NCBI GenBank assembly: GCA_025935735.1
Contig: JAICUS010000009.1
Location: 1 to 28,297, forward strand
From: Solirubrobacteraceae bacterium
Lineage (GTDB): Bacteria > Actinomycetota > Thermoleophilia > Solirubrobacterales > Solirubrobacteraceae
Length of the DNA stretch: 28,297 nt
Direction: 5' to 3'
Part shown: piece by piece, positions 13,201-20,869 of the stretch
How positions within the stretch are numbered: the stretch's first letter is position 1
Layout of the letters: every line of letters begins with the position of its first letter
Translations under genes and position numbers: made by a program
Notes under the pieces: model-generated
Database searches by the model: none
Seen by the model: only the letters and a program-made list of their open reading frames with translations
Told to the model about the DNA's origin: nothing

Positions 13201-14186
13201 TGGGCATCGGGATCGTCGGCGTCGGCCACCGGCTCTCGGGCCGCGAGGAGACCAACGAGGAGCTGTGCGCGCTGCTGCCGGACACCACGCCCGAGTGGAT
13301 CGTCGAGAAGACCGGGATCACCCGCCGCTACCTGGCCACCGAGGACGAGACCGCGTCCGGGATGGCGATCGCCGCCGCCCGCCGGGCGCTCGAGATGGCC
13401 GGCATCAGCGGGCAGGACGTCGGGCTGATCATCGCCTGCACGTTCTCGGCCGACTACGCCTTCCCGCCCGTCTCGGCCAAGATCCAGCACGAGCTCGGCG
13501 CCAAGGGCGCGCAGATCTTCGACCTGCAGGCCAACTGCGCGGGGTTCGTGAGCGGGCTGACGGTCGCGTCGGACCGGATGCGCGCCGATCCCGAGGTGCG
13601 CTACGCGGTCGTCGTCGGCGTCGAGCTGCACACGCGCTTCATCGACCGCACCGACGTCGACACGGCGATCTACTTCTCCGACGGCGCGGGCGCCGCGGTG
13701 CTCGGCCACGTCCCGGAGGGGGCGGGCATCCTGTCCTCGGCGTTCTACACCGACGCCTCCAACTACGAGTCGGTGCGGCTGCGGCTCGGCGGCTCGACCT
13801 ACGCGGGCGCCGACGGCGAGCTGCCCGAGGACGCGAAGTACATCGAGCAGAGCGGCCTGGCGACCTGGAAGCAGGCCGTGACGCACCTGCCGATCACGGT
13901 GCGGCGCGCGCTCGAGAAGGCGGACATCGACCTCGCCGGCGTCGACCTGTTCCTGTTCCACCAGGCCAACCTGAACCTGCTCCAGTACGTCATCCGCAAG
14001 CTCCGGCACCCGCCGGAGGACACCTACACCAACGTCGAGCGGATCGGCAACACCGGCGCCGCCTCCGTCGGGATCGTCCTCAGCGAGGCGGTGCGCGCCG
14101 GCCGCCTGCACCCGGGCGACGTGCTCGTCCTGGGCGCGGTGGGCGCGGGCTTCAACTTCGCCGCCAGCGTCTGGCGCTGGGCATGA
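13200..14186 (+). CDS. 3-oxoacyl-ACP synthase III-like condensing enzyme
   Basis: A 328-residue thiolase-fold enzyme of the FabH (KAS III) family. The catalytic triad is complete: C113 in QANCAGF, H254 in FHQANLNL, and N284 in GNTGAAS, close to C112/H244/N274 of E. coli FabH. The N-terminus GIGIVGVGHRL and the WIVEKTGITRRYLA segment are typical. FabH uses an acyl-CoA primer and malonyl-ACP, while relatives in tetronate pathways join glyceryl-ACP to a beta-keto thioester. Because fkbH and a second ACP are in the same operon, a non-housekeeping role with a glyceryl unit is likely. A role in ordinary fatty acid synthesis is less likely, as no fabD/fabF neighbours are seen. Confidence 0.87.
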   Translation: MGIGIVGVGHRLSGREETNEELCALLPDTTPEWIVEKTGITRRYLATEDETASGMAIAAARRALEMAGISGQDVGLIIACTFSADYAFPPVSAKIQHELGAKGAQIFDLQANCAGFVSGLTVASDRMRADPEVRYAVVVGVELHTRFIDRTDVDTAIYFSDGAGAAVLGHVPEGAGILSSAFYTDASNYESVRLRLGGSTYAGADGELPEDAKYIEQSGLATWKQAVTHLPITVRRALEKADIDLAGVDLFLFHQANLNLLQYVIRKLRHPPEDTYTNVERIGNTGAASVGIVLSEAVRAGRLHPGDVLVLGAVGAGFNFAASVWRWA

Positions 14187-15364
14187 AGTCCTTCGCCGAC
14201 ATCCGGGTCGGTGACACCGAGTCGATCGTCAAAGAGATCACCGAGGCCGACGTGCGGCGCTTCGTCGAGCTCAGCGGCGACGACAATCCGCTGCACGTGG
14301 ACCGCGAGTACGCGCGCGCGACGCCGTTCAAGGACATCGTGGTGCACGGCATGATCGGCGCCTCGCTCGTCTCCACGGTGATCGGGACGCGGCTGCCCGG
14401 CGAGGGCGCGCTGTGGATGTCGCAGAGCTTCGACTTCGCGCTGCCGGTCCGGCTCGGCGACGTGCTGACGGTGTCCTGCACGGTGCTCAAGAAGAACGAG
14501 CGCGAGCGGATCCTCGACCTCGAGGCCACGGCCACCAACCAGGACGCCGCCACCGTGCTGTCCGGCCGCGGCCAGGTGCGGGTGCTCGAGCGCCGCGTCG
14601 CCGCGCCGGCGGACGACGCCGCGCAGCGGCTCAAGGTGGCGATCGTGACCGGCGGCTCGGGCGGCATCGGCGCGGCGATCTGCGCGCGGCTGGCCGCCGA
14701 CGGCTTCGCCGTGGTGGTCGGGTACCGCTCCGAGGAGGCCGAGGCGCGGCGCGTGGTGGGCGCGATCGAGGCGGCCGACGGGCGGGCGGTGGCGGTGCGC
14801 GCGGACGTCGCCACGGAGGCGGAGACGCTCGTGGAGCGCGCGGTGCGCGACTTCGGCGGCGTCTCGGTGCTGGTCAACGGCGCGTCGCCGCGGATCGCCG
14901 CCACGCCGTTCGACGCGCTCGACTGGGACGCGGTGCGCCGGCAGCTCGACGTCCAGGTGGGCGGCGCGTTCGCGCTGGCCAAGGCCGCCGTGCCGCACAT
15001 GCGCGAGCAGCGCCACGGGCGCATCGTCTCGATCGTCTCGCAGGCCATCGAGGGCACGCCGACGCCGGGCTGGACCGCGTATGCGGTGGCGAAGTCCGCG
15101 CTCGCGACGCTCTCGCGCCAGCTGGCGGCCGAGCTCGGGCCCGCCGGCATCACCGTCAACTGCGTGGCGCCCGGGATGACCGAGACGCGGCTGATCGGCG
15201 ACATCCCGGAGAAGCAGCGGCTGATCGCCGCGCGCCAGACGCCGCTGCGCCGGCTCGCCCGCGTGGAGGACGTCGCCGGCGCGGTCGCCTACCTCGCCTC
15301 CGACGCCGCGGCGTTCGTCACCGGCGAGATCCTGCGGGTCAACGGCGGGCAGGTGATGGCGTGA
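14183..15364 (+). CDS. Fused MaoC-type hydratase/dehydratase and SDR
   Basis: A 393-residue two-domain protein. Residues 1-140 form a hot-dog fold of the MaoC/R-specific enoyl-hydratase type, with the SGDDNPLH motif (probable catalytic D33 and H38) and a VHGMI turn. After a linker rich in Ala (140-150) an SDR follows: TGGSGGIG at 156-163, catalytic Y300 and K304 in YAVAK, Ser near 286, and the C-terminal VNGGQVMA. Combined, the protein could reduce a beta-keto group and dehydrate it (or the reverse). The fusion in one chain suggests channelling. The MaoC domain starts with an ATG overlapping the KAS III stop, and the frame is open throughout, so the fusion is genuine rather than a missed stop. 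Confidence 0.86.
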   Translation: MKSFADIRVGDTESIVKEITEADVRRFVELSGDDNPLHVDREYARATPFKDIVVHGMIGASLVSTVIGTRLPGEGALWMSQSFDFALPVRLGDVLTVSCTVLKKNERERILDLEATATNQDAATVLSGRGQVRVLERRVAAPADDAAQRLKVAIVTGGSGGIGAAICARLAADGFAVVVGYRSEEAEARRVVGAIEAADGRAVAVRADVATEAETLVERAVRDFGGVSVLVNGASPRIAATPFDALDWDAVRRQLDVQVGGAFALAKAAVPHMREQRHGRIVSIVSQAIEGTPTPGWTAYAVAKSALATLSRQLAAELGPAGITVNCVAPGMTETRLIGDIPEKQRLIAARQTPLRRLARVEDVAGAVAYLASDAAAFVTGEILRVNGGQVMA

Positions 15365-17124
15365 GCGACCTGACGGTGCTGCGCGACCCGCAGAGCTCGA
15401 TGGCGCACGTGATGCAGGCGGTCACGGCCCTGGAGGACGCGAGCGACCCGCCGCTGCTGCGCGCCGGGGTCTCGGCCAACATCACCACCGACCTGCTCGG
15501 CACCTACCTGCGCCGGCACACCCTGCTCGCGGGCGGGCGCGCGGTGGTCGAGCAGGGGGACTTCGACTCGCACCTGGACAACGTCCGGCGCTTCGCCGAG
15601 GCCGGGCTGGACCTCGTCGTGCTGATCAACTTCTTCGACCAGCTGATGCCGGCTTTCGAGGCGCGCGCGGCGGACCTCGAGCCGGAGCTCGTCGCCGCCC
15701 AGCGCGACCGGCTCGTGGCCGAGACGCGGCTGGCGCTCGAGCAGGCGCGCGGCGTCAAGCAGGTGCTGGTCGGCGGCCTGCACCGCTTCAGCGCTCCGGG
15801 CCCGCACCGGCGCAGCGCGGCGGTCGACGCCGTGGTGGCGGACTACAACGCCGCGCTGGAGCGCCTGGCCGGCGAGTTCGCCAACGCCGCGCTGCTGTCC
15901 ACCGCCGAGGTCGTGGAGGCCGTGGGGCGCGAGCAGGCGTTCAACCCCCGCTTCTACTACCGGGCCAAGGCGCCCTACCAGGCGCGCTTCTGGGACGAGC
16001 TGGCGCGCCGGATCCTGCTCGCCACGCGCGGTGCCGGCCGCTACCTCTACAAGGTCCTCGCGCTCGACTGCGACAACACGCTGTGGGGCGGCATCGTCGG
16101 CGAGGCGCTGCTCGACGGCATCCAGCTCGATCCCGACCGCTACCCGGGCAACGTCTACTACCGCGTCCAGCTCGAGCTGCTGGCGCTCCAGCGCCGCGGC
16201 GTGCTGCTGTGCCTGTGCACCAAGAACAACCCGGTCGACGTCGACGAGGTGCTCCAGCGCCACCCGCACATGCTCATCAAGGACGAGCACCTGATCGTCA
16301 AGAAGGTCAACTGGGACGACAAGGTCGACAACCTGCGGGCGATCGCCGCCGAGCTCGACCTCGGGCTGGACAGCATCGTGTTCCTCGACGACTCGCCGTT
16401 CGAGGTCGAGTCGGTGCACGAGCGGCTGCCCGAGGTCACGGCGTTCAGCGTCCCCAAGAACGTCTACGAGTACCCGGCGCTCGTCCGGCACGTCGGCGAC
16501 CTGTTCCTCAGCGGCCGGCCGGACGACGGCAGCGCCGACAAGACCGAGCAGTACCGGATCCGCGCCGCGGCGCGCGCGGAGGAGTCCAGGCACGCGACCC
16601 GCGAGGAGTACCTCGCGTCGCTGGGCCTGACGGTCGAGCTGCGCCGCGACCCGTGGCAGTCGATCGCCCGGATCGCCGAGCTGACCCAGAAGTCCAACCA
16701 GTTCAACCTCACCACCCGCCGCTACACCGAGGCGGAGATCACGGGGCTGATCGAGGACGACACCGCCGCGGTCTACTCGCTCGGCGTCAGCGACCGTTTC
16801 GGCGACTCCGGGCTGACCGGCGTGGCGATCGTGCGCTACGAGGGCGCCGTGGCGCGCGTCGACTCGTTCCTGATGAGCTGCCGCGTGCTGGGCCGCGGCG
16901 TCGAGCTCTCGCCCTGGAGCCGGATCGCCGCCGACGCGCGCGAGCGCGGATGCGAGCGGCTGGAGGCGGAGTGGCTGCGCACGCGCCGCAACGCCCAGGT
17001 GGAGGACTTCTTCGACCGCCTCGGCCTCGAGCCGGTCGAGGTGAGCGAGGAACGGCGCACGTATCGCGCGCGGCTCGCGGAGCTCGACTTCCCCGTCCAA
17101 CCCCACATCGAGATCACCCCATGA
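15361..17124 (+). CDS. FkbH-like HAD protein (glyceryl-ACP forming)
   Basis: A 587-residue protein of the FkbH family. A ~220-residue N-terminal domain is followed by the HAD motif D236-C-D238-NT in ALDCDNTLWGG, then LLCLCTKNN and FLDDSPFEVESV, and a C-terminal GNAT-like FkbH domain (from about 420) with IAELTQKSNQFNLTTRRY. FkbH-type enzymes take D-1,3-bisphosphoglycerate, dephosphorylate it and load glyceryl on an acyl carrier protein, as in methoxymalonate and tetronate pathways. The ACP immediately after it (ATGA overlap) is the natural partner. Glyceric acid derivatives are known on some bacterial flagellin sugars (Campylobacter), which is consistent with a role in filament decoration; that link is inference. 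GTG start overlapping the previous stop. Confidence 0.9.
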   Translation: MSDLTVLRDPQSSMAHVMQAVTALEDASDPPLLRAGVSANITTDLLGTYLRRHTLLAGGRAVVEQGDFDSHLDNVRRFAEAGLDLVVLINFFDQLMPAFEARAADLEPELVAAQRDRLVAETRLALEQARGVKQVLVGGLHRFSAPGPHRRSAAVDAVVADYNAALERLAGEFANAALLSTAEVVEAVGREQAFNPRFYYRAKAPYQARFWDELARRILLATRGAGRYLYKVLALDCDNTLWGGIVGEALLDGIQLDPDRYPGNVYYRVQLELLALQRRGVLLCLCTKNNPVDVDEVLQRHPHMLIKDEHLIVKKVNWDDKVDNLRAIAAELDLGLDSIVFLDDSPFEVESVHERLPEVTAFSVPKNVYEYPALVRHVGDLFLSGRPDDGSADKTEQYRIRAAARAEESRHATREEYLASLGLTVELRRDPWQSIARIAELTQKSNQFNLTTRRYTEAEITGLIEDDTAAVYSLGVSDRFGDSGLTGVAIVRYEGAVARVDSFLMSCRVLGRGVELSPWSRIAADARERGCERLEAEWLRTRRNAQVEDFFDRLGLEPVEVSEERRTYRARLAELDFPVQPHIEITP

Positions 17125-17351
17125 ACGAAGCTGACCTCAAGCGCGTGATCGGCGCGGTGCTCAACCTGCCGGCCGACGAGATCGACGAGCACACCTCCAC
17201 CGACACCGTCCAGGAGTGGGGCTCGCTGGCGCAGCTGAACCTCATCCTCGCGCTCGAGGAGGAGTTCGGGATCGAGATCCCGGACGAGGAGGCGGCCGAG
17301 CTGACGTCCTATCCGCTGATCCGCCTCGTGGTGAACGAGCAGCTGGGCTGA
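17121..17351 (+). CDS. Acyl carrier protein 2 (FkbH partner)
   Basis: A 76-residue acyl carrier protein. The expected phosphopantetheine serine is S35 in EWGSLAQLNLI. The Asp that usually precedes the serine is replaced by Gly (W-G-S-L instead of D-S-L), a variation seen in stand-alone carriers next to fkbH genes. LEEEFGIEIPDEEAAEL and the final helix fit the fold. It starts within the last codons of fkbH and ends three bases before the ligase gene. Likely role: holds the glyceryl group after transfer from FkbH. Confidence 0.85.
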   Translation: MNEADLKRVIGAVLNLPADEIDEHTSTDTVQEWGSLAQLNLILALEEEFGIEIPDEEAAELTSYPLIRLVVNEQLG

Positions 17352-17354
17352 CGC

Positions 17355-18704
17355 GTGGACTTCCTGCTGGACCGGTTCGCGGAGGCGCCTGAGCGGGTCG
17401 CGTTCATCGACGACGACCGGGAGTTCACCTACGGCGAGCTGGCCGGCGCCGTGGCGCGCTCGCGCGAGCTGATCGCGCGCACGGGCATCCGCCGCGGCGA
17501 CGTGGTGGTCACGGTCGGCGACTACTCGCCGGAGATGTTCGCGTTCATGCTCGCGCTGGTGCACAACGGCAACGTCCTGGCTCCCCTGACGCGCGAGTCG
17601 GTGGTCGAGCGCGACGTGGTGATGGAGATCGCCGAGGCGGGCTGGTTCGTGGACTTCCGCCCAGAGCTCGAGGAGATCGCGTTCGAGGCCACCGGGCGCC
17701 GGCCCGAGAACGCGCTCACGCGCAGCCTGACCGACCGCGGCGCCGCCGGCCTGCTGCTGTTCTCCTCCGGCTCGACCGGCACGCCGAAGGGCATCCTGCA
17801 CGAGTGGGACCGGATGGCCCGCAAGTTCGAGCAGCCGCGCAAGGCGATCGTGGCGATCTGCTTCCTCATGCTCGACCACTTCGGCGGGATCAACACCCTG
17901 CTGTCGATCACGTCGAGCCTCGGGACGGTGGTCACGGTCCGCGACCGCACCGTGGAGTCGATCTGCGCGACGATCGAGCGCCACCGCGTCGAGGTGCTGC
18001 CCACGACGCCCTCGTTCCTGAACCTGCTGGTCCGCGCGGGGGCGCACGAGCGCTTCGACCTCGGCTCGCTGCAGACGATCACGTACGGCACGGAGGTCAT
18101 GCCGCAGGCGACGCTGGAGCGGCTCGCCGCGATCTTCCCGGAGGTCAAGCTCCAGCAGACCTACGGGCTGTCCGAGCTCGGCGTGCTGCGCTCCAAGTCG
18201 CGCGACGACGGCTCGCTGTGGGTCAGGATCGGCGGCGCGGGGTTCGCCACCAAGGTGGTCGGCGACATCCTGTGGATCAAGTCCGACTACGCGATGCTCG
18301 GCTACCTCAACGCCCCGTCGCCGTTCGACGCGGAGGGCTGGTTCAACACCGAGGACCGCGTGGAGGTCGACGGCGACTGGATGCGCATCCTGGGCCGCGT
18401 CACCGACCTGATGAACATCGGCGGCCAGAAGGTCTATCCCGCCGAGGTCGAGGACGTGATCATCGAGCTCGACAACATCGCCGACGTGGCCGTCTACGCG
18501 GAGCACAACGCGCTGATCGGCGCGATCGTCGTGGCCCGCGTCGTCACCGAGCGGCCCGAGCCGCGCGGCGAGCTCAAGAAGCGCATCCGCGCGGCCTGCT
18601 CCGAGCGGCTGGCCGCGTTCAAGGTGCCGGCCAAGGTCGTGGTGGCCGACGAGCCGCTCTACTCCTCGCGCCACAAGAAGCAGCGCCGGCCCGAGGCGGT
18701 GTGA
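17355..18704 (+). CDS. AMP-dependent acyl-CoA/ACP ligase (ANL superfamily)
   Basis: A 449-residue adenylate-forming enzyme. Core motifs: SSGSTGTPKG at 137-146, QTYGLSELG at 268-276, WFNTEDRVEVDGDWM with D334 at 329-343, and DLMNIGGQKVYPAEVE at 351-365. The C-terminal catalytic lysine is likely K441 or K442 in SSRHKKQRR, although the usual GK motif is altered. It is about 50-100 residues shorter than typical acyl-CoA synthetases, mainly in the N-terminal half. It would activate a carboxylic acid and load it on CoA or an ACP for the KAS III. GTG start. Its stop codon (18702-18704) directly abuts that of the convergent methyltransferase gene. Confidence 0.85.
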   Translation: MDFLLDRFAEAPERVAFIDDDREFTYGELAGAVARSRELIARTGIRRGDVVVTVGDYSPEMFAFMLALVHNGNVLAPLTRESVVERDVVMEIAEAGWFVDFRPELEEIAFEATGRRPENALTRSLTDRGAAGLLLFSSGSTGTPKGILHEWDRMARKFEQPRKAIVAICFLMLDHFGGINTLLSITSSLGTVVTVRDRTVESICATIERHRVEVLPTTPSFLNLLVRAGAHERFDLGSLQTITYGTEVMPQATLERLAAIFPEVKLQQTYGLSELGVLRSKSRDDGSLWVRIGGAGFATKVVGDILWIKSDYAMLGYLNAPSPFDAEGWFNTEDRVEVDGDWMRILGRVTDLMNIGGQKVYPAEVEDVIIELDNIADVAVYAEHNALIGAIVVARVVTERPEPRGELKKRIRAACSERLAAFKVPAKVVVADEPLYSSRHKKQRRPEAV

Positions 18705-19436
18705 TCAGGAAGCGACGACGTAGATCTCGGCCGCGATGTCCGGATAGCGCTCGCCGAGCGCCAGGAACGCGTCGATCATCTCGTCGGTGAACCACTCGTC
18801 GGTCTGGGCGTTCGAGAGCGGCTTGATCCAGTAGCCGCCGGAGTGCTCGACCTTCAGACCGGCCGCGGTGAACTGCGCGCGGAAGCTCTCGGGGCTGGAG
18901 ACGCGGCGGTGGCCGGCGCGGACGTCGGCGGGGGTGAGCGCGTCCTCGGCCGGAAGCATGCCCATGATCACGGCGGCCTGGCGGTGCAGGCTGCGGCAGT
19001 TCGGCACCGACGCGACGATGACGCCGCCCGGCGCGAGCCAGCGCTTGGCCAGCGCCAGGATCTCGACCGGGTCGAGCACGTGCTCGAGCGTGTGGTTGAG
19101 CACGATCGTGTCGAAGGTGCGGCCGGGCTCCCACTGCTCGAAGAGCTCGCACACGACGTTGACGCCCTCGAACTCGGCGGCGACCTTGTCGGCCAGCGCC
19201 TGCGAGCCGTCGATCACGGTCACGTCATCGAAGGCCTCCAGCAGCAGCCGCGTCGTGTTGCCGTCCCCGCAACCCATCTCGAGCACGGAGTCGCCACGCC
19301 ACCAGCGGGCGAAGATCTTCGCGGAGTACAGGTTGGTGGCGGTGTTGACGCCGGCGGAGTAGATGCCGTCGGACGCGCAGGTCGCGAGGCGCGCGAGCTC
19401 CTGCTCGAGCTCGACGGCTGACGTGGAGGGAGTCAT
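18705..19436 (-). CDS. SAM-dependent methyltransferase (class I)
   Basis: A 243-residue class I methyltransferase: motif I VLEMGCGDGN at 51-60, an acidic end of the second strand at VTVIDGSQAL, and post-motifs TIVLNHTLEHVLDP and WLAPGGVIVASVPN. The HTLEHV type belongs to the Methyltransf_11/UbiE-like group that acts on sugars and small molecules. Following the GT2 and sugar aminotransferase genes, it may O-methylate the sugar or acyl group. ATG at 19436 with GGGGAAAGGG upstream. It has a sigma-28-like promoter of its own (19444-19471), so it may be expressed from both the upstream operon and this promoter. Confidence 0.83.
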   Translation of the reverse strand: MTPSTSAVELEQELARLATCASDGIYSAGVNTATNLYSAKIFARWWRGDSVLEMGCGDGNTTRLLLEAFDDVTVIDGSQALADKVAAEFEGVNVVCELFEQWEPGRTFDTIVLNHTLEHVLDPVEILALAKRWLAPGGVIVASVPNCRSLHRQAAVIMGMLPAEDALTPADVRAGHRRVSSPESFRAQFTAAGLKVEHSGGYWIKPLSNAQTDEWFTDEMIDAFLALGERYPDIAAEIYVVAS

Positions 19437-19443
19437 CCCTTTC

Positions 19444-19471
19444 CCCTCGGCAGTTGGGGCCGAGATCTTTA
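19444..19471 (-). promoter_or_regulatory. Sigma-28-like promoter of the methyltransferase gene
   Basis: On the minus strand TAAAGATC, 12 bases, GCCGAGGG, then seven bases to the ATG at 19436. The -35 overlaps the stop codon of the GT2 gene. Spacing and closeness to the start match the CHAP-gene promoter. CTCGGC and GCCGAG in the same stretch also form a six-pair hairpin. Confidence 0.55.
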
Positions 19472-20869
19472 GTCGACGAGCGGGAAGCGCCAGCGGTGCT
19501 CGGCGAACGCGCGCAGCTCCTCGGGCTCGCTGAAGCGCGGGAGGCCCGGGATCGGGAGCTCCTCGAGCCCCAGCACGCAGTCGGCGCCGGCCAGCGCGCT
19601 GAGCCAGGCCTCGGGCGTGTAGGGCAGCGCGACCGCGTCGGGCGGGTCCGCGCCGGACAGGCGCTCGGCGAGCGGCCCGATCCCGGCGGCGAGACCGTCC
19701 TGGTCCCACGTCCGCGCGACCGCGATGAGCGTGATGTCGTCCTCGCCGCCGAAGGCGCGCGTGTAGACGCCGGCCAGGTCCGGGCGGCCGGCCAGCTCCT
19801 CGGCGTCGGCGAAGACGGTGACGGTGCGGGCGTCGTCGAAGCTCGCGACGCCCCGGCGGGCGCCGCCGAGGAGGTGCAGCATCCGGTGGGCATCGGCGTT
19901 GGTGGGGTCGATCGCGAGCGCGCGGGTGGCGGTGAACGCGGCCGCCACCGGCGCGCGGTCGGCTCCGGCGGCGGCGTCCTGGACCAGTCGGCGGGCGGCC
20001 TCACGGTCGGCGCCGGTCAGCGCGAGGATCGCGTCGACGTCGCGCCCGTTCGCCAGGAGCAGCTGCATCAGCCGCAGCGTCTCCTCGACGCCGGCGCCAA
20101 GGTCGGCGACCGAGCTCGTGCCGGGCCGCACCGTACCCAGCATGTAGCGCCGGAACGGGATCTCCCTCTCCAGCCGGTCGAGCAGCTTCTCGGTGTCCGA
20201 GAGGCCGAAGACGTAGTTGGAGCCGTGCTGGCGGTAGCGGTAGATCGGTTCGTCGATGTAGTCGACCGCCGCGAGGTTGGTGAGCGCCCAGGCGAACCAC
20301 CAGTCCTCCCACGCCGCGAAGGGCGGGATCGGGAGGATCGCGCCCAGCAGCTCGCCGCGCACGGCGATCGAGCCGCCGCTGACGAAGTTGCGGGTCAGCA
20401 GCTTGCCCGCGATCTGGCCGGCGTGGGGGTGATGCTTGGCGGCGCGCATGAACGACGGCGCGAGCCGGCGGCCGCTGCCGTCGATCACCTCCATGTCGCC
20501 ATAGGCGAGGCCGACGCCCGGGCGCTCGCGCATGCGCTCGACGGTGAGCTCGATGCGCCCCGGACACCACGCGTCGTCGCCCGAGCAGGGGATCAGCACG
20601 TCGCCCCTGAGCGAGCCCATGAGGCGCTCGACCGCGCGGTGGATGCCCTGGTTCTCCTGCCGGATGTACGTGAGGTGGGAGAGGTAGGGCTTCACGCGCT
20701 CGGGTGTCGCGTCGGTCGACCCGTCGTCGAGCAGCACGAACTCGAAGCGGTCGGTCGGCCACTTCTCGGCCAGGACGCTCTCGATCGCCTCGGCGATGTA
20801 GTCCTCGTGGTTGTAGGTCAGCGCGAAGGCGCTGACGAACGGCGTGGCCGGGAGGGGCGCGAGCATCAT
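19469..20869 (-). CDS. GT2 family glycosyltransferase with C-terminal extension, paralogue
   Basis: A 466-residue paralogue of the gene at 8817-10220, collinear over its whole length: SAFALTYNHEDYIAEAIESV, LDDGSTD, SGDDAW, GDMEVIDGSGR, FVSGGSIAVRGEL, AWEDWWFAW and the shared C-terminal extension ending AEHRWRFPLVD. Metal site and catalytic base are intact in both copies. Two ATGs are adjacent; the upstream one at 20869 overlaps the aminotransferase stop, while the second lines up with the start of the paralogue (MLGPLP). It stands third in the minus-strand operon after the amino-sugar genes, so this copy may use the dTDP-amino sugar as donor. Confidence 0.87.
   Translation of the reverse strand: MMLAPLPATPFVSAFALTYNHEDYIAEAIESVLAEKWPTDRFEFVLLDDGSTDATPERVKPYLSHLTYIRQENQGIHRAVERLMGSLRGDVLIPCSGDDAWCPGRIELTVERMRERPGVGLAYGDMEVIDGSGRRLAPSFMRAAKHHPHAGQIAGKLLTRNFVSGGSIAVRGELLGAILPIPPFAAWEDWWFAWALTNLAAVDYIDEPIYRYRQHGSNYVFGLSDTEKLLDRLEREIPFRRYMLGTVRPGTSSVADLGAGVEETLRLMQLLLANGRDVDAILALTGADREAARRLVQDAAAGADRAPVAAAFTATRALAIDPTNADAHRMLHLLGGARRGVASFDDARTVTVFADAEELAGRPDLAGVYTRAFGGEDDITLIAVARTWDQDGLAAGIGPLAERLSGADPPDAVALPYTPEAWLSALAGADCVLGLEELPIPGLPRFSEPEELRAFAEHRWRFPLVD

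Noticed and set aside
11843..15364. Possibility that the operon is a standard fatty-acid synthesis cluster
   Set aside because: No malonyl transferase, FabF or FabI is present, and FkbH, an MBL hydrolase and a ligase are interleaved; a dedicated pathway is more likely.
15289..18674. Two minus-strand open frames of about 605 and 612 codons opposite fkbH and the ligase
   Set aside because: Both lie opposite genes with clear catalytic motifs and have the Arg/Val/Asp/Leu composition of antisense frames.
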